The translations under genes were made by a program, and so were the position numbers. Under the pieces are notes generated by a model. It was not told where the DNA came from and searched no databases. It saw only the letters and a program-made list of their open reading frames with translations. From Marthasterias glacialis (Eukaryota > Echinodermata > Asteroidea > Forcipulatida > Asteriidae): 64,000 nt of DNA. Below, piece by piece: positions 51,001 to 59,318 of the stretch (position 1 is the stretch's first letter; each line of letters begins with the position of its first letter). The stretch is from the NCBI GenBank assembly GCA_911728455.2, contig OU452231.1, forward strand, positions 4,620,236-4,684,235. Direction: 5' to 3'.

Positions 51001-54000
51001 AATAACAACATTGTTTTGCACATTGTAAAAGGTCATGTACAACCCTACAGTTATAATTTTTGAAACCAAAACCAAATGAGTTAAGTGCAGGCCAGTAGAC
51101 CAACTCAGTGGGGGGTGACTCAAAGACACTAGGATACCAGATGAGGGAGTAATAACTTGATAATTCCATCAGGGACTTACTGATTCCAGAACTAGTCCCA
51201 GTCCAGGGGCCTTTGGGATGTCCAGCTTATCCACACCAAACGCTCTCTCTACAGTGGTCTGAGGGGCAAATCCTTTTGCGATGGCAATCACTAGACCTAC
51301 ATTGTACCAACATAAAATACATTCATTACAAGTAGTTAGTACAGGATTGTTTTATTTTGTGAAGAAAGATTGTTTTCTTTTGTGAAGAAAGCTTAATACT
51401 CTATTGGTACGACAGCCTGTAGTTATTAGGTGGTTTACAAAACCTTTGGCTTATGGTTAATACACACATCGTAATAAAAAGCACAAACAAGAAATATCTG
51501 GAAGGCGGAAAATGATGTCTGCTTAATTCAAGGATTGAAACTGTTTTTTTGACGTGTCGTGGCCAAGTGGTCGAGTGCACTGGACTCAATCTCTTGTGTT
51601 TCTGATCAGCAGAGTGTGGGTTCGAGTCCCGGTCTTGACACATTGCATAAAGCCATTGGTACCATGTGTTGTACGTAAAGCACACAAAAGAACCCAGTAC
51701 ACTTATCATTTAGAGAAGGGGTTCTCCCTATGTTCCCTGGTATGGTTGGCTGCATTAAGTTTGCGCCACAGCACCTTGTAAACCGCTACAAGGTGCTACA
51801 TGTATGGGTCTTGTAATTCCAAACATAGCTCTGTTTACCCGATCAAAAAAGAAGGAGCACTTTGGCATGCCCCTTGGAAGTGAAAAGCGCTTTGTAAGAA
51901 TTGAGTATTATTTATTACTATTCATAAATACCTGGGACAGTTTATTCATTCTGATTGGTCGAGAGGAGACCAAGTGGCCATGTTCAGGCCTTGATCTTAA
52001 CCAAGGCCACCGAGGCCATTGGCCTCATGCCCTGTCGAGTTGGCCAGCATGCCCTTCAGAAAAATTGCACTGTCACCACCAACTTGGCCAGCATGCCCTT
52101 GTACAATTTCTCTGATTTGGCCAGCAAAGGCCTGCCCCCATTTTTCTGAAGATGAAGGCCTGCATGTTTACATGTGCGATATAGACATGACGGTCAAAGT
52201 GATTAAACATGGCTTTGTCTCGGTAAAATGATTGAGAACCAGGCCTCAACGTGTTTAAACAACTGGTTGAAAACACGATTCAACACACTATTATTCCCTT
52301 ATTATGAATGATCTGAGGTGCAGTTTGAAATATTTCCTAAGGATGAGGGATTTTCCAATCTAATAACTTCTTGCAACGTATCTCCTGAACGTTCTTTGAC
52401 TTCGAAGGTCTTCTTTCTTCCGTTACATGAACGATAGTTAATGAATTCACTTGAGATGTTAAAGGGAGTATTGAAGCCTGTCACTTACCGACCATTTTCC
52501 TGATCTGATGAAGCATAAAGCTTTGACCTTTGACTCGAACTATGACAAACTGCATCCCGTCCTGAATGAAGGGCTGGTCACATGTGAACTCCCGAATGAA
52601 CCGATTGGCACTGGGATCTTTGAAGGCCCTTTACAAAAGAAATAATAAATAAATAAAGAGAAGAAAATACAAATGAAACAATTAATGAAGAGAAACATTT
52701 AGTGTTTTAGTAAATGTTTAAAATATTAGTAAATTTGAGCAAACTTAAAAGGCTGGAATATTGTATAAATTGCATTTGTTCTTTTTACCACAGGCGTACC
52801 AGCAAGGGGGGGCAAAGAGGGCAGTTGCCCACCCCCCCTCCCCGCCCCCCAAATTCGGGTGAAACAGTGGGGAAAATTCGGGCAAAGCAATTTAAAAAAA
52901 AGGGGAAAAAGGGACTTTTTATTAGAAATTGGTACTTGTGTTTTTCTGAGTAAAATTTCGGGCAAATCAACCCCCTCTGCCCTTAACCAAAGAGTCCCCA
53001 TACGGCTATGCCTTTAACAGCCAGTATGTGCAAAGAGAGTTTTGTACAATGTATTATGAGCTTATTTCTCAGCTTGACTTACTTCCCAGATGTGAAGTTA
53101 TGAAAGTTATGAGTTCCCACAAACTGCGCCAATAAATCGTTGACTTCTTTTAACTTATCAACTGAAACAAAGAACAACAAATCAATTGAAATGAAATTAA
53201 AAATACAACACCATTCAGGTACTGTTCAATTTTAATAGAGATAAACGATTGGATAACAAAATTTGAATTTCTTGACTTTTTCTCTTGAATCAAAAGTTTT
53301 TTTCCAGAGTTGGAAATATGTTCAAGATTTCACCAAAGATCCCCTCCTGAATTCTAAATGAATGTTTTTTCTTTTTTGATTTCTTTATCTGTTTCTTCAA
53401 GTCTCCACTACATGTTCAATACCAACATTTATAAATATTTACAAGCCTAGGAGGATCTTTGCTCTTATTCTTTGTATTTCTGTGAAGCCAAACAGAGTTT
53501 TCCACGGTGTGTCATCCATACAATTAACCAGTTGACACCAGATGACATGAATACACGCAGATGTTTACCCTGCCTGGAAACGGAAGCCGTCTTAAGACAC
53601 CATTAGGTAATTTCGAACCACCGGACCGAAGGTCGCCCGGTCATTCAACTACGGAACTCTTGATTTTACTCACATTTTGTGGCCATTGAGAGGCGATTTT
53701 TGTGTAATCCCCGATTATAGACCTTTGTCCTTTTGTTCCAAGAAGGGGATTATGAGGCATCAAGAGGCTTCTACCATTGTTCATTCATTGTATTTCGGCT
53801 CAATGGAGGTGAGTCAGAGTGAACCAGCAATTGAGCCATGGTTCCGTGTTTAGTTCAACTCATATGCCGTAGGTAACGGCCGATGTTTTGCAGTTCATGC
53901 TGCGCGAAATCTCTTGGTCCAGAAACAAAACGGATGATCCAATAAAGAGAATCTTTCTTCTCTTGGCATTGTCATGTCAGGGTTTCTTTGTGCCAGCGTT

Positions 54001-57000
54001 ACCCTCAAAGAAAAAGAGATTCCGGCAATTCCGCCGGAAGAAATCTGCCAGGGGGACGGGGGAAAAAAAAAAAAAAAAAAAAAAAAACTACCTGTAATTC
54101 TGTAGCTCTCTGTCGTAATCTGCTCTATTGGTTCAAATGCAAATGTTGGCACCATGTACATGTATGTGCGATAGTCACAATTGTGTTTGGAATTAAAACT
54201 TGCTGTGGTCCTCTTGATTCCTGAGTATACAGGAAATAGAGAAGGGGAAAAAAAACGACATTATTATGAAAAAGTTGAACTGAATAATGGTATATTATTT
54301 CATTCCTTAAATCTGCCCACAAGTTTTCATTTCTAGAAACCCTTCTGTTGAAGTCATTTGGCGAATGGTAACCCAACCTCGCCACCATGGGCAGCATGCC
54401 GTATCGATACCTCTCGTCTGTAAACCCTGGAAGGGGAGCACCTTGGGTCTCAAATAGTTGAAGTCCAACGCCGTCCTGATTGCTTCGTTCTTGAAAGGGC
54501 AAAGGCACCAAGGCATTTTCTTCTTGATAAAGGGCAACCCTCTATAAAGGAAACGGTATTGGAACATTTCAAGGACACCAAGGCAATGACCAGGGGCAAT
54601 GACCTGGGGCAAAGGAGGCAAAGGAGACAATTGCCTCCTTTGCCTCCGTGAAGTACATGTATCAGGTCTGGGCGAAACAGGGCAAGAGAAGTCAGGCATA
54701 ATGGTGCGTGGAGGCAGTGTACAATACTGTTAATTTGGAATAAGTGACGAAAATAAAATATAAAATAAGAAATAGAAAACATGAGATTTGGACTCACCCA
54801 TAACTCTGATACAAGGCGGTAAATACTCATTAATCTTATCCACTACATTGTCCAATAAGATCATCTTGAGCGACACCACTTGCCCTGCCGCTGATACACC
54901 TTTATCAGTCCGGGCACATCTCTGGAACGCCATCTTGCCAAAGAACTGACCATGTTCCTCTGGAATGGCTTGACATCTCACTAGAGCATTGGCTAGATCT
55001 TCTTCGATAGTCTTCTCTCCAGGATTTCTTGGAGAAAAAACAAATTCTCTCTATAATTTTAAACAGGAGTAGTGTTAGATAAGTAGTTTCCAAGCCTCAT
55101 ACTTCATTCTTGAAAGAATAAGGCAGTTTTTCCTTCTTGACCTTCAAACGTCTGACCATTCAACTCCCACGTGCCGGGTGACCTTGTCTGAAAATTTTTG
55201 GGGTGGACATGACCAAATTCAGGCATAATCCCCTCTAACTCTACAGATGGTTCCATTTTAGCATCGGTAACATCCACGGCGTCAAGTTCCATTGACAAGT
55301 GACATACCAATTTTGTATACAAAGGCATTGGGGCAGATTTTTTTAACTGCCCCTCCTGACCAAGTCACTGGCCCCAGTTGATTGAAATCCCATCTAGGAT
55401 ATGTGGGATGGTCTAGCTTCGGGTATCATGGAATTCGAGCGATGTGGTAGGACAAAATAAGATTTGTAAGCAAATACTGTAATTTGATACTAATTGTTAA
55501 TAATAATGCCATGCAGTCCATACCAGGTTGTAGATAATTTCCAGTTAAAATGTTTGGATTTGTTCAAACAACAAAATGCACTGTTCAACGATAAAAGTTG
55601 TTTCACTTGATGCAATCTTATGACCAGGGTATAACAAAACAATTGTTGCACACAGTGTGATGAGGTCTATGGGTTTTGTATGCCTCAGGTGCCAGTATTT
55701 GCCACCTCGGGAAGTACACAACACCATGGACTCCATCACAGCATGCAACTATTGTATAATGCGCCACTCTTTGCATAAGCCACTCTCAGGGAACAAGACA
55801 TTACGCAGTTCTTATATAGCGCTTAATCACACCCGATGGGCGTCTCAAAGCGCTCAGTATTTTTCCTGCCAGGTATGCGGAGTATATGTTTTGAAGTATG
55901 AGACCTAGCATCATGTAACGGTTTACACGGTGCTGTGGCGCAATCTGCAGCCGGTCAAACCAGGAACTTTGCGAAGGGACCTACGGCTTTACGTCCCATC
56001 CGAAGGATGCAGCAATAATGGTCAAGTGTCTTGCTTAAGGACACAAGTGTCAAGACCGGGACTCGAACCCACACTCTGCTGATCAGAAACACCAGAGCTT
56101 GAGTCCGGTGTTCTTATCCGACCGGGACTGGAACCCACACTCTGCTGATCAGAAACACCAGAGCTTGAGTCCGGTGCTCTTATCCGCTCGGCCAAAACAT
56201 TATGTGGACAAATGGAATAGAACCAATGCAATGGGGAACATATCAAATGTAAACTCTTACTTCTGCATGCCTTTGTAGCCTACTCCAGAATATGCCATCA
56301 ACATGGCCACCTTTCTCTTGACGATTCGGCCTAAATTTTCCTCCCTGGTTTTAAGCTGTAAAAAAATAAACAATTCAGAAATCTTGGTACTGGTCTGCCT
56401 AATGGGTGAAAACAACAGCATTATTACAGGTGTGAACAATTTTGTTTTAAAATGTTTACAATAGGCATTATGCGTCTGACGTCATGAGTACCATATTGTT
56501 ATGTACAACAGCGCCCTCAATGAGGTCAAAACAGCCGTCAGTTTACTGTTGGAAAATGGCTGAGCATACCCTCTATTCCATGGCTACTCGTGATGCAATG
56601 ACAGGATTCAAAATCCGATTTTCTGTATGATTTTCGTGACATGGTAATGTTGCAATTTGCTGATGATCAAAAAATAAGTAAAAACATGATTGATCTAACT
56701 TTTCAAGTCATGAAAATAGTTCACCTTGTTCACTGTATACACAAGTGACCATGGAATTGCCCAGCGCTACCTAGAAATAATCCCATTCACTTTTATCTCC
56801 ATCCGTACCTTCTTCTCTCAAAGAGAATATTAACCAGTTGCCGCCAAGAATCTTCAAACATTTTCCCATCTAGCCCGACGGAATTATTTTCTCGGAATTG
56901 CCGGAATCATTTTTCTTTGAGAGTACCGCTGGCACAAAGAAACCTTGACTTGACAAAGCCAAGAGAACAGAGATTCTCTATGAAGCACCACGTTTTTTTG

Positions 57001-57783
57001 TTTCCTCTTTTGAGAAAATGTAGAATTCACGCACTGTGAATTACAAAACCTCGGCAGTGAGCTTCGGCCGAGGATTGGTACTAAATCCGGAACCAAGGCT
57101 GGAACCCCGGTTCACTCTGACTTACCCCCATTGTGCCGAAATACAATCACTAAACATCGGTGAAAGCCTCTCGATGTCTTGTAATCCTCTTCTTGAAACA
57201 AAAGGATACAGGTCTGAAATCAGGACGACATAATAACCCCAGCATAATGGGTGAAAATGGGCAAAATATTCTACACCATCTGTCCTGTTTGTGTGGGTGA
57301 AACGAAGCATTGCACGGCGAGTGCATACTCTGTGCACTCTTAAGAAAAAAAAATGTCTGGGCGACCTTTGTTTCGGTATTCAGATTTTACAGACAGTGTG
57401 ATTAAACTTCGCTTGTTTGCCGACTTGGACAGAATGTATACACGCCATCCGTCGTCTACTCGTTAGTATTTCTCAATCGGGCAACCCTTTGTGAAACAAT
57501 GAAACTTTCTACTTACCTCTGTTTTAAGTTTTTTAGCTGCTGGCTCAGCCTCAGCCGCAGCTGTTACTTGAGAAAGGTTAACTGGTTCATCTGATTCCAA
57601 CGATCGCTTGTCGCCACCGACTTCAAGACCATCCTTTGGCGACTTCTCATCGCTAGCCGTGGCTACTGTCCCCTCAGACACTTCAGCCATGTTAACCTTC
57701 CGCAGGACAGTACGCAGACGGAGTAAACCTTGATGTATCCGTGACAGCATTGACTGCTTAGATGCAGGGTTAACTTGTATCAT
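47781..57783 (-). CDS. PUS1: tRNA pseudouridine synthase 1 (PUS1/TruA family), eleven coding exons
   Basis: Exons in transcript order (complement): 57783-57517, 56355-56261, 55027-54798, 54220-54092, 53161-53083, 52628-52489, 51296-51181, 50093-50019, 49840-49770, 48555-48444, 48092-47781. Every junction is GT-AG and in phase, totalling 541 residues. PUS1 turns uridine into pseudouridine in tRNAs, including U27/U28, in nucleus and mitochondria. Visible: [13 protein letters not shown] near residues 107-120, catalytic Asp162 in [11 protein letters not shown], the RTYMY segment with the conserved Tyr near residue 218, GTHNFHNFT near residue 257, and [16 protein letters not shown] near 299-314. 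Three in-frame ATGs at residues 1, 12 and 32 could give mitochondrial and nuclear forms, as known for the mammalian gene. The acidic Ser/Thr-rich C-terminal tail (439-541) is longer than in human PUS1. It converges with CtBP. Confidence 0.95.
48274..48467. repeat. 100-bp tandem duplication copying the PUS1 exon 10 donor
   Basis: TGTCTGGAG, CCTCCTGAGCAGTCATTATA and ATACCAACCTTAGCCTCCCTC recur exactly 100 bp apart (48274 and 48374). Each copy holds AAG|GTTGGT on the minus strand. Confidence 0.93.
48444..48555 (-). CDS. PUS1: PUS1 coding exon 10
   Basis: Acceptor AACTAG, donor GTTGGT. Encodes [18 protein letters not shown] and a charged helix ending NSRREAK. The last 24 or so exonic bases plus donor are tandemly copied 100 bp downstream in the intron. 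Confidence 0.9.
49265..49580 (-). mobile_element. tRNA-derived SINE in PUS1 intron 9
   Basis: Minus strand: GGGTTGCTAGTGCGTAAAGC then box B GGTTCGATTCCCGGC, followed by a non-tRNA body with GTGCCACGAGGG and TTTTCCTCCCTCCGG. About 300 bp. Confidence 0.75.
49770..49840 (-). CDS. PUS1: PUS1 coding exon 9
   Basis: Acceptor GTTTCACAG, weak donor GTATCC. Encodes [19 protein letters not shown], matching human KVAAFKEEHIYPTIIGTER. The donor is placed where the frame joins exon 10 as QQRSMMQWL, like human DERSMAQWL. Confidence 0.92.
50019..50093 (-). CDS. PUS1: PUS1 coding exon 8
   Basis: 25 codons, acceptor ATCTTAG, donor GTACCT. Encodes [19 protein letters not shown], matching human VHFEKYNQRFGNDGLHEPL. 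Confidence 0.94.
50225..50480 (+). mobile_element. tRNA-Leu(CAA)-derived SINE, copy 1
   Basis: The head TGGCCGAGCGGATAAGATC (box A), GGACTCAAGCTCTGG (anticodon arm of tRNA-Leu-CAA), long variable arm and GTGGGTTCGAGTCCCGGTC (box B) is a class-II tRNA shape. The body has TTAAGCAAGACACTTAACC and AAAAGAACCCAGTG. Confidence 0.88.
50510..50630. repeat. 121-bp near-perfect hairpin
   Basis: A 27-base perfect arm at 50537-50563 pairs with 50577-50603 around a 13-base loop; outer arms GTGCATTATTGCAG / CTGCAATAATGCAC extend it. Lies between two SINEs in PUS1 intron 7. Confidence 0.92.
50655..50995 (+). mobile_element. tRNA-Leu-derived SINE, copy 2, full 3' tail
   Basis: GGACTCAAGCTCTGGTGG and GTGGGTTCGAGTCCCGGTC, then CTTAAGCAAGGCACTTAACC, a longer body, CCTCGAGTGGCTTACTGGCC and an A-rich end. 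Confidence 0.85.
51181..51296 (-). CDS. PUS1: PUS1 coding exon 7
   Basis: Acceptor ACAATGTAG, donor GTAAGT. Encodes [12 protein letters not shown] and [16 protein letters not shown], matching human PUS1 [15 protein letters not shown]. Confidence 0.96.
51550..51935 (+). mobile_element. tRNA-Leu-derived SINE, copy 3, in PUS1 intron 6
   Basis: TGTCGTGGCCAAGTGGTCGA, GGACTCAATCTCTTG and GTGGGTTCGAGTCCCGGTC; the body lacks part after box B. A GAAAAGCGCTTTGTAAGA 3' end follows. 250 bp from PUS1 exon 7. Confidence 0.83.
51975..52150 (-). repeat. dispersed GGCC-rich repeat in PUS1 intron 6
   Basis: AAGGCCACCGAGGCCATTGG, then TTGGCCAGCATGCCCTT twice. A diverged relative of the copies near 2620 and 8780. 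Confidence 0.5.
52489..52628 (-). CDS. PUS1: PUS1 coding exon 6
   Basis: Acceptor TTTTGTAAAG, donor GTAAGT. Encodes [11 protein letters not shown] and [19 protein letters not shown], the signature second half of the catalytic domain. Confidence 0.97.
53083..53161 (-). CDS. PUS1: PUS1 coding exon 5
   Basis: Acceptor TTTGTTTCAG, donor GTAAGT. 79 nt encoding [17 protein letters not shown], the conserved GTHNFHNFT block that packs near the active site. Confidence 0.96.
53528..54062 (-). mobile_element. DNA transposon (non-coding), family E, in PUS1 intron 4
   Basis: TTAA at 53524-53527 then CCAGTTGACACC. The body is the reverse of the copy at 36467 (for example GGTTTCTTTGTGCCAGCG). The far end lacks its last 30 or so bases and meets an A run at 54062. 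Confidence 0.85.
54062..54087. repeat. A/T homopolymer beside the PUS1 exon 4 donor
   Basis: About 26 A on the plus strand, so intron 4 begins GTAG followed by a long T run before family E sequence. Confidence 0.9.
54092..54220 (-). CDS. PUS1: PUS1 coding exon 4
   Basis: Acceptor ATACTCAG. Encodes [20 protein letters not shown], the family's RxYxY region. Its donor GTAGTT runs straight into a homopolymeric T run of the transcript strand. Confidence 0.95.
54490..54690 (-). repeat. dispersed GGCC-rich repeat in PUS1 intron 3
   Basis: AAGGGCAAAGGCACCAAGGC, GGAACATTTCAAGGACACC and TTGCCTCCTTTGCCTCCGTG. Closest to the segment at 3050-3215. Confidence 0.6.
54798..55027 (-). CDS. PUS1: PUS1 coding exon 3, catalytic Asp
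   Basis: Acceptor TTTCTCCAAG, donor GTGAGT. Encodes [14 protein letters not shown] and [20 protein letters not shown], holding the nucleophile Asp162, then [13 protein letters not shown]. Confidence 0.97.
55104..55328 (-). other. unrecognised 74-codon ORF in PUS1 intron 2
   Basis: An acidic frame starting [20 protein letters not shown] and ending in TGA, between PUS1 exons 2 and 3. Composition is protein-like, but I do not recognise it and no clear splice sites frame it. It could be an alternative exon, an old inserted gene fragment or chance. Confidence 0.2.
55925..56200 (-). mobile_element. tRNA-Leu-derived SINE, copy 4, with duplicated head
   Basis: Minus strand: GGACTCAAGCTCTGGTG-like arm and GTGGGTTC(G/C)AGTCCCGGTC appear twice in tandem (about 65 bp apart), then AAGTGTCTTGACCATTATTG-type body and GGACGTAAAGCCGTAGG. 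In PUS1 intron 2. Confidence 0.82.
56261..56355 (-). CDS. PUS1: PUS1 coding exon 2
   Basis: Acceptor TTTTTACAG, donor GTAAGA. Encodes [20 protein letters not shown], the first beta strand and conserved Tyr-Ser-Gly turn of the TruA catalytic fold. Confidence 0.96.
56834..57465 (+). mobile_element. DNA transposon (non-coding), family E, in PUS1 intron 1
   Basis: TTAA at 56830-56833 then CCAGTTGCCGCC. Shares GAGAGTACCGCTGGCACAAA and GAAATACAATCACTAAACA-type body with 36467. The right end near CTACTCGTTAG is diverged. It stops about 50 bp from exon 1. Confidence 0.8.
57517..57783 (-). CDS. PUS1: PUS1 coding exon 1, leader and nuclear N-terminus
   Basis: 89 codons, donor GTAAGT. Residues 12-31 are rich in Arg/Lys/Leu with no acidic residue, as in a mitochondrial presequence. 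Met32 (57690) begins an acidic segment like the nuclear human isoform, followed by a basic AAKKLK patch. CCTGCAG lies just 5' of the first ATG, so an upstream non-coding exon is possible. Confidence 0.85.
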
Positions 57784-58063
57784 AGACCCTGCAGGATACA
57801 AGTGTCTGTTAATTCATAACAACAGCCTATATCAATCACTCCTCCAGTGAATCCTACATATCCACAGATATAGATTACACTCAGCCACATGCAGTTAAGT
57901 TATTGACTTGTCCAAGAAAAAAGAGAACTTAGAAACAAATCTTTGAAAATAACAAAAAATGCACGTAGAATTGTAAGCTTTCAAGACACTTATTTTATTG
58001 TTAACTCCATAAAAAAGAACAAGTCAAATGTATACATTTTCCGCCAACATTTTCTGGCATTAA

Positions 58064-58431
58064 AGTCACTATACAGGATCTGTAAAGCTGATAGTGCAGC
58101 GTTCTTACTTTGTCTGATTCAATACATACACGTGAAAACACAAACCTGTGAAAATTTAGACTCAATCCGTCGTTTGGGTCAGGAGAAAATAGTGAAAAAC
58201 CCTGCACACTTTTCAGCATGTAAACAAATTGTCTTTGATTATTACAACCGAAATCAGCTGCTGCGTTTCTTTTTTAGGTTTTCAGATACGGTTTTCTTGA
58301 ACAATATGACAGCATTTCAGAGGAAAATATTTCACAGAAAAATTAGGTCTAGTATTTACTTCATAAACAGTAAGCATTCAGACTGAAACTAAACAATGTT
58401 TTTTTATCCTTACCAATTCTGTATAGTGCCT
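58064..58431 (+). mobile_element. TTAA-flanked MITE, family B, copy 3
   Basis: TTAA at 58060-58063 and 58432-58435; ends AGTCACTATACAGGATCTG and CCAATTCTGTATAGTGCCT. Best-bounded member of the family, 368 bp. Upstream of PUS1. Confidence 0.92.
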
Positions 58432-58799
58432 TTAAATTTTTTTTTGCATTTGTACCAATAGGTCTTTTCGGTCGGTACGCAGCTGATAAACAGCTTATTC
58501 TCTTTTCTCAAAATTGATATGATTTGAAAATTGATGTTTTACAAACGATATCTGTTACTTTGTTGTCACGACAGGAATTGCGCTACACATGCACTGAGAG
58601 AAACTGACTTTTTTGTAAATTCTTGGAAGTGAATCTTTTAAGACTATGATATCTTCCACAAGATAAATTAGTGTACCACTTTCCGAAGTGTAGTTGCAGA
58701 GACGCAAACTTGTGTATGAACAATCCCACAATTCGACAGATAAAACCAATTCTTATCATTTTGACAATTTGGAGATAAGAATTATTGTTTGATTCTTAC

Positions 58800-59158
58800 A
58801 GGTAAAATACAGGATTAGTAAAGCTGATAGTGCAGTGTTCTTACTTTGTGTGATTAATACATGAAAATACAAACCTGTGAAAATTTGGGTTCAATCTGAC
58901 GTCCGAGTCAGGAGACAATAGTGAAAAACCGTGCATACTTTTCAGCATGTAAACACATTGTCCTTAATTTTCAATTGTTACAACCGAAAATAAAATCGGG
59001 GTCTTCAAATTCTTTTTTCCCGACTTTGACAGTATTTCAGACAGAAATATTTCTATGGAAGATTGGTACTGTATGAACTTCATAATCAGGAAGCTTTCAG
59101 ACTGGTACTGATAATTTATTATTTTTTTTATGAAAAATACCAATCCTGTATTCTACCT
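58800..59158 (+). mobile_element. MITE, family B, copy 4
   Basis: Starts near AAAATACAGGATTAGTAAAG and ends CCAATCCTGTATTCTACCT before TTAA at 59159-59162. It lies just 3' of GPAA1. Confidence 0.88.
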
Positions 59159-59298
59159 TTAACTTGAACATTTTATTAGCAAAGGTGAAAGTTTACTAAA
59201 TTACTCTATTTTTAGAAGTTTTTTAAACAAAGTACATCATGTACATGTACCATAATTTCTACGCAATATGGATTACATCTTTACCAAAAAAGTTTGCT

Positions 59299-59304
59299 TT
59301 TATT
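59299..59304 (-). promoter_or_regulatory. candidate GPAA1 polyadenylation signal AATAAA
   Basis: AATAAA on the minus strand, 15 bases past the GPAA1 stop. A second AATAAA is at 59172-59177, giving a more usual 3' UTR of about 150 bases. Confidence 0.4.
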
Positions 59305-59318
59305 TTTACACAGTGAAG

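Noticed and set aside
54307-54699. 130- and 126-codon minus-strand ORFs within PUS1 intron 3
   Set aside because: They overlap the dispersed GGCC-rich repeat and are not needed for the in-phase PUS1 model.
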